Below, piece by piece: positions 61,297 to 64,000 of a stretch of 64,000 bases of DNA (position 1 is its first letter; each line of letters starts with the position of its first letter). The DNA comes from Hymenobacter cheonanensis (lineage in GTDB: Bacteria; Bacteroidota; Bacteroidia; Cytophagales; Hymenobacteraceae), in contig NZ_JAUQSW010000015.1 of the NCBI RefSeq assembly GCF_030581075.1, positions 57,400 through 121,399 of the forward strand, written 5' to 3'. A program made the position numbers and the translations under genes. The notes beneath the pieces were generated by a model, which was not told the DNA's origin, made no database searches, and worked only from the letters and a program-made list of their open reading frames with translations.

Positions 61297-63890
61297 CTAG
61301 GCAAACAGGTCGCCGGTAGCCCCGGCTTGGACTTGGTCAAGCTGCTTCACCTCGCGTAGCAGGCTGTCGCGGTCAGCCAGCAGGCCGGCGGTGAGGCGGT
61401 GGTCATCGGCCCCGGCAGGCAGCACCTCGCCCAGCGCCGTGAGCACCCGCCAGAAGGGCCGCTCGGGGGCCGGGGCCACCCGCGCCAGGTGCTGCACCAG
61501 CGGCCGGCGCTGCCCCCGGTGGTAGAGGCCTAGCGCCCGGTGGGCCTGGTCGAGCAGCAAGTCATCCGCATTCACGCCCAGTGACTTGTGCTCCAGCAGG
61601 CGCTCGGCCGAAGTGGCCAGCGTAAGCTTATTGCCCTTCTTGGCGAAGATGCCGTGGCTGAGTAGCTCGGCCACGTTGAGCTGCAAGCCGGCCCGGCTGA
61701 ACTTGGCCGCGTCGTCGAAATCGGCTTCGGTGAGGCCATAGAGCTGGAGCCAGCCGATGTAGAACTTGGTGTACTCGTCGCCGTCGAACCCCTTGAGTAG
61801 GGCCTTGAAGGCGCTTTCGCGGGCCAGCGCCAGCAGCTCGGCCACCGTCACGCGGGTACCGTCCGATTTTTCCACCCGCTCGTACTGCCCAAATACGCTC
61901 ACAGCTTGCCCGAAGCAAGCGGTCAGCAGGTCAGCCCCCCGGAAGCCCAGGCGGTACAGCTCGTCTACCTCCCGCGCCACGGTGGCTTCGATATCGTCGC
62001 GCACCCGCTTGTAGTTTCCCTCGCCCTGCCGCACCACGGGCCGGCACGCCACGGTGACGGAGGAAGAAAGGAAGGCTTTTTCTGCTTTCAATGCACCTGT
62101 TACCTCCGTATCAATTGCCCAACTGCCCGTAATATTCATGTTCGCACCTAGCACCGAATTACATAGCGTGGTCCACGCCTCGGTACTTTGGTGGGCGAAC
62201 ATGATACTCACCATATCAGAGGTTTGCCGCTCAATGGTGTTGAAAATGCCTTGTAGCTTCTTTTCAAAATGTGCTCTTGCAGCATCGTTGTTTTTGTGAT
62301 GATGCTTAAGGGCTGTGCATTCTTCCTTTTTGGGTGTTAGAGGAAACGCAAAATTCAATGGATAAACATTCCCAAGGGTGCGCTTCAGCCATATGTAAAA
62401 GAAGTCTGATAAATCAGCGTAAGCAATGGCATCATAGTAGGGCGGGTCTGTAACAACAGCTGTTATTGATTTCGCTTCGAATTGGGACTCATCCCCGCTC
62501 GAAGCATTTTTACAAACAGCCGAAAATTCGCCGCATTCCTCTTGAATAAAATTGACGATGGAATCGAGCTGACCATATGCGCTTCCTGATAAAGAACCGA
62601 AAGGATTCATTTCAGGATAATCAAAAACCATCGGAATAGCTTGCCTGCCGAACGGATGCTCAACGGTTTCCTGCAGTATATGCCAAACCCCATAAGAAGT
62701 GTTGCGAGCAGCAATGCGGTCGACTAGTACCCCGAGGTAAGTCACAATTGCCCTATTATATTCGTTCTCAATAAAAAGCTCCTCTTTTTTGAGTTTTTCT
62801 AACTCCCAAAGCAGCCTTTCAAATGTCAACAACTGTCTTTTTGAAAACATCTGACCGAACGAGTCCACACTCCAGCCTGGCGTGTTGAAATTACGGTTAT
62901 TGCCAACCTGCAACTTCTCACTAAGCACCAAGGCAGGAGATGGCAAGCCATTTATTACTTCCTCGTCTTTCTGGCTCGGCAATTCATACAGTCTTTCAGT
63001 GTTTCCCTCTTTAATTGTTGCGATGAGAATTTCTTTTATACCATTTTGATGAAATTCTGCTTTAAGAGAACTGGCGTTGGTAATGCTTGCGCATACCGGA
63101 CAATTTAAATTGCCCCTACTATTCCAGCCGGAATTTTCATACTCACCCTTAGCAATCGAAAAGGTTATTTTATTACCTGTGATGCTGGGTTTAAGATGCA
63201 CCCACTTGCTCGATGAAGTACCCCGGCGCTTCGATAAATAAAACTGCTTGAGCAGCGGCACCTCGGCGCGGCAGCTGGGGTTGGCGCAGGTGCCCACCCG
63301 CGCCCAATAGTAGGCAATGGGCTTGCGGCCCTTTTCGTCGGCGGGGTAGAAGTGGCCGATTTCGGCTTCGGCCCGCCCCAGTAGGCGGCGAGCAAAAAAC
63401 TCCACATCGAAGGCCAGGCGGTTGGCCAGCCGGATGCTGCCGGTGGAGGTGTCGAGCACGTGCTGTTTGGCGTGCTGCCGGGCATATTCCGGCTCGCCGT
63501 AGCGGGCTACGAAAGCCGCGTAGCTGTACGTGATGGGCTTGCCAAACCGTTGCGGAAACTCCAGCGAGGCCCGCTGAATGATGTGAGCTACAGGGTTAAT
63601 GTCGTTGCCGAAGGCCCGGCAGCCCAGCCGGGCCGCTTCCAGTGGGATGGCCCCGCCGCCCGCAAACGGGTCAAACACGCGGGGCATCCGGTCGAGAAAC
63701 GCCTCGGTGGCCGCGTGCAGCTCGGCTTCCAGACGGGCTACTTCGGGCGATGGCGCGTGCCGGTCGGAGTGGCGGTAGAGGGCCTGTTCGGCCGCGTGCA
63801 GGGCCTGCTCGTGGTAGTCGTAGTCGGCCAGCAGGGCCGTTAATTCAAGCTCGCACTCACTCGTAAATTGCTTGTTTTCAGCATTTTGCG
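61297..63890 (-). CDS. DUF1156 DNA methyltransferase, N-terminus missing
   Basis: The visible 860 or so codons encode an adenine/cytosine-N DNA methyltransferase of the DUF1156 family. Motif I is PRVFDPFAGGGAIPLEAARLGC, and the catalytic motif DPPY lies in VVTDPPYYDAIAYADLSDFFY. Zinc-finger-like Cys pairs (CANPSC, CPVC) sit between them. The open frame continues upstream of the ATG at 63687 (…SECELELTALLADYDYHEQAL) to a poly-G run at 63891. The usual N-terminal DUF1156 block with the RPLAA signature is therefore absent or lost. The central third is AT-rich while both ends are GC-rich. It probably marks host DNA for the neighbouring DUF499 ATPase in a defence module. Confidence 0.85.
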
Positions 63891-63929
63891 GGGGGGGGGG
63901 GGGGGGGGGGGAGGGGGGGGGGTGGGGGG
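63891..63929. other. Poly-G run, probable sequencing or assembly artefact
   Basis: Thirty-nine bases are all G except an A at 63912 and a T at 63923. The run interrupts the methyltransferase reading frame. The 71 bases after it show no coding continuity (a minus-strand frame there reaches a stop after RIYPLGM). Such runs are typical of low-quality read ends, so sequence from here to 64000 should be treated with caution. Confidence 0.7.
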
Positions 63930-64000
63930 CCGCCTGGGAGAGCCTGCGGGCACGGCCGAAGAGACCAGGGTCATTTTTACATTCCTAGCGGGTAGATGCG

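Overview
The window looks like a chromosomal segment of a high-GC Bacteroidota, most like Hymenobacter or a close relative. The signs are SusC/SusD pairs, lipoprotein signals, gliding-type (CHU_C, type B) C-terminal sorting domains, a PorP/SprF protein, and promoter boxes of the TAnnTTTG kind. The genus is an inference from these protein families. No rRNA, tRNA, transposase or integrase was seen.

Layout. 1-7.1 kb: start of a secreted protein (possibly an M1 peptidase), a large type IX-secreted surface protein, a repeat array derived from its terminator, a lone oxidase subunit III gene, two small unknown genes, a small membrane protein and ligA. 7.2-40.4 kb: one continuous minus-strand block of 18 genes forming a glucuronoxylan utilization locus. 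In transcription order it reads uxuA, GH67, SDR dehydrogenase, SusC, SusD, GH35-like, acetylesterase, GH3, xylB, xylA, tkt, GH10, GH115, CE15, GH3-PA14, GH43, GH43, lactonase. Facing it is a LacI-type regulator with an N-terminal zinc ribbon. A 36-bp quasi-palindromic operator lies between the two.

The locus makes biochemical sense as a unit. GH10 cuts the xylan backbone. GH115 and GH67 remove (methyl)glucuronic acid from polymer and oligomer ends, CE15 breaks the lignin ester, and the SASA esterase deacetylates. GH3 and GH43 enzymes trim to xylose and arabinose. SusC/SusD imports oligomers. XylA, XylB and transketolase feed xylose to the pentose phosphate pathway, and UxuA with the SDR handles the glucuronate branch. 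Glucuronate isomerase, KDG kinase, KDPG aldolase and an inner-membrane sugar importer are not in the window.

42-50.6 kb: housekeeping and small genes (polysaccharide deacetylase, dapA, 2OG-Fe(II) oxygenase, CDF transporter, LutA-like protein, HMG-CoA lyase, M23 lipoprotein). 51-57 kb: a 1635-residue adhesin with eight 93-residue Ig-like repeats, followed by its likely partner PorP/SprF. 57.4-57.8 kb: a 64-65 bp periodic repeat that looks like a decayed CRISPR array. 57.8-63.9 kb: a HEPN-DUF499 ATPase and a DUF1156 DNA methyltransferase, a pairing known from anti-phage islands. The methyltransferase is cut at its N-terminus by a suspicious poly-G run near the window end, and its centre is markedly AT-rich.

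Several families of long inverted repeats sit between genes throughout.
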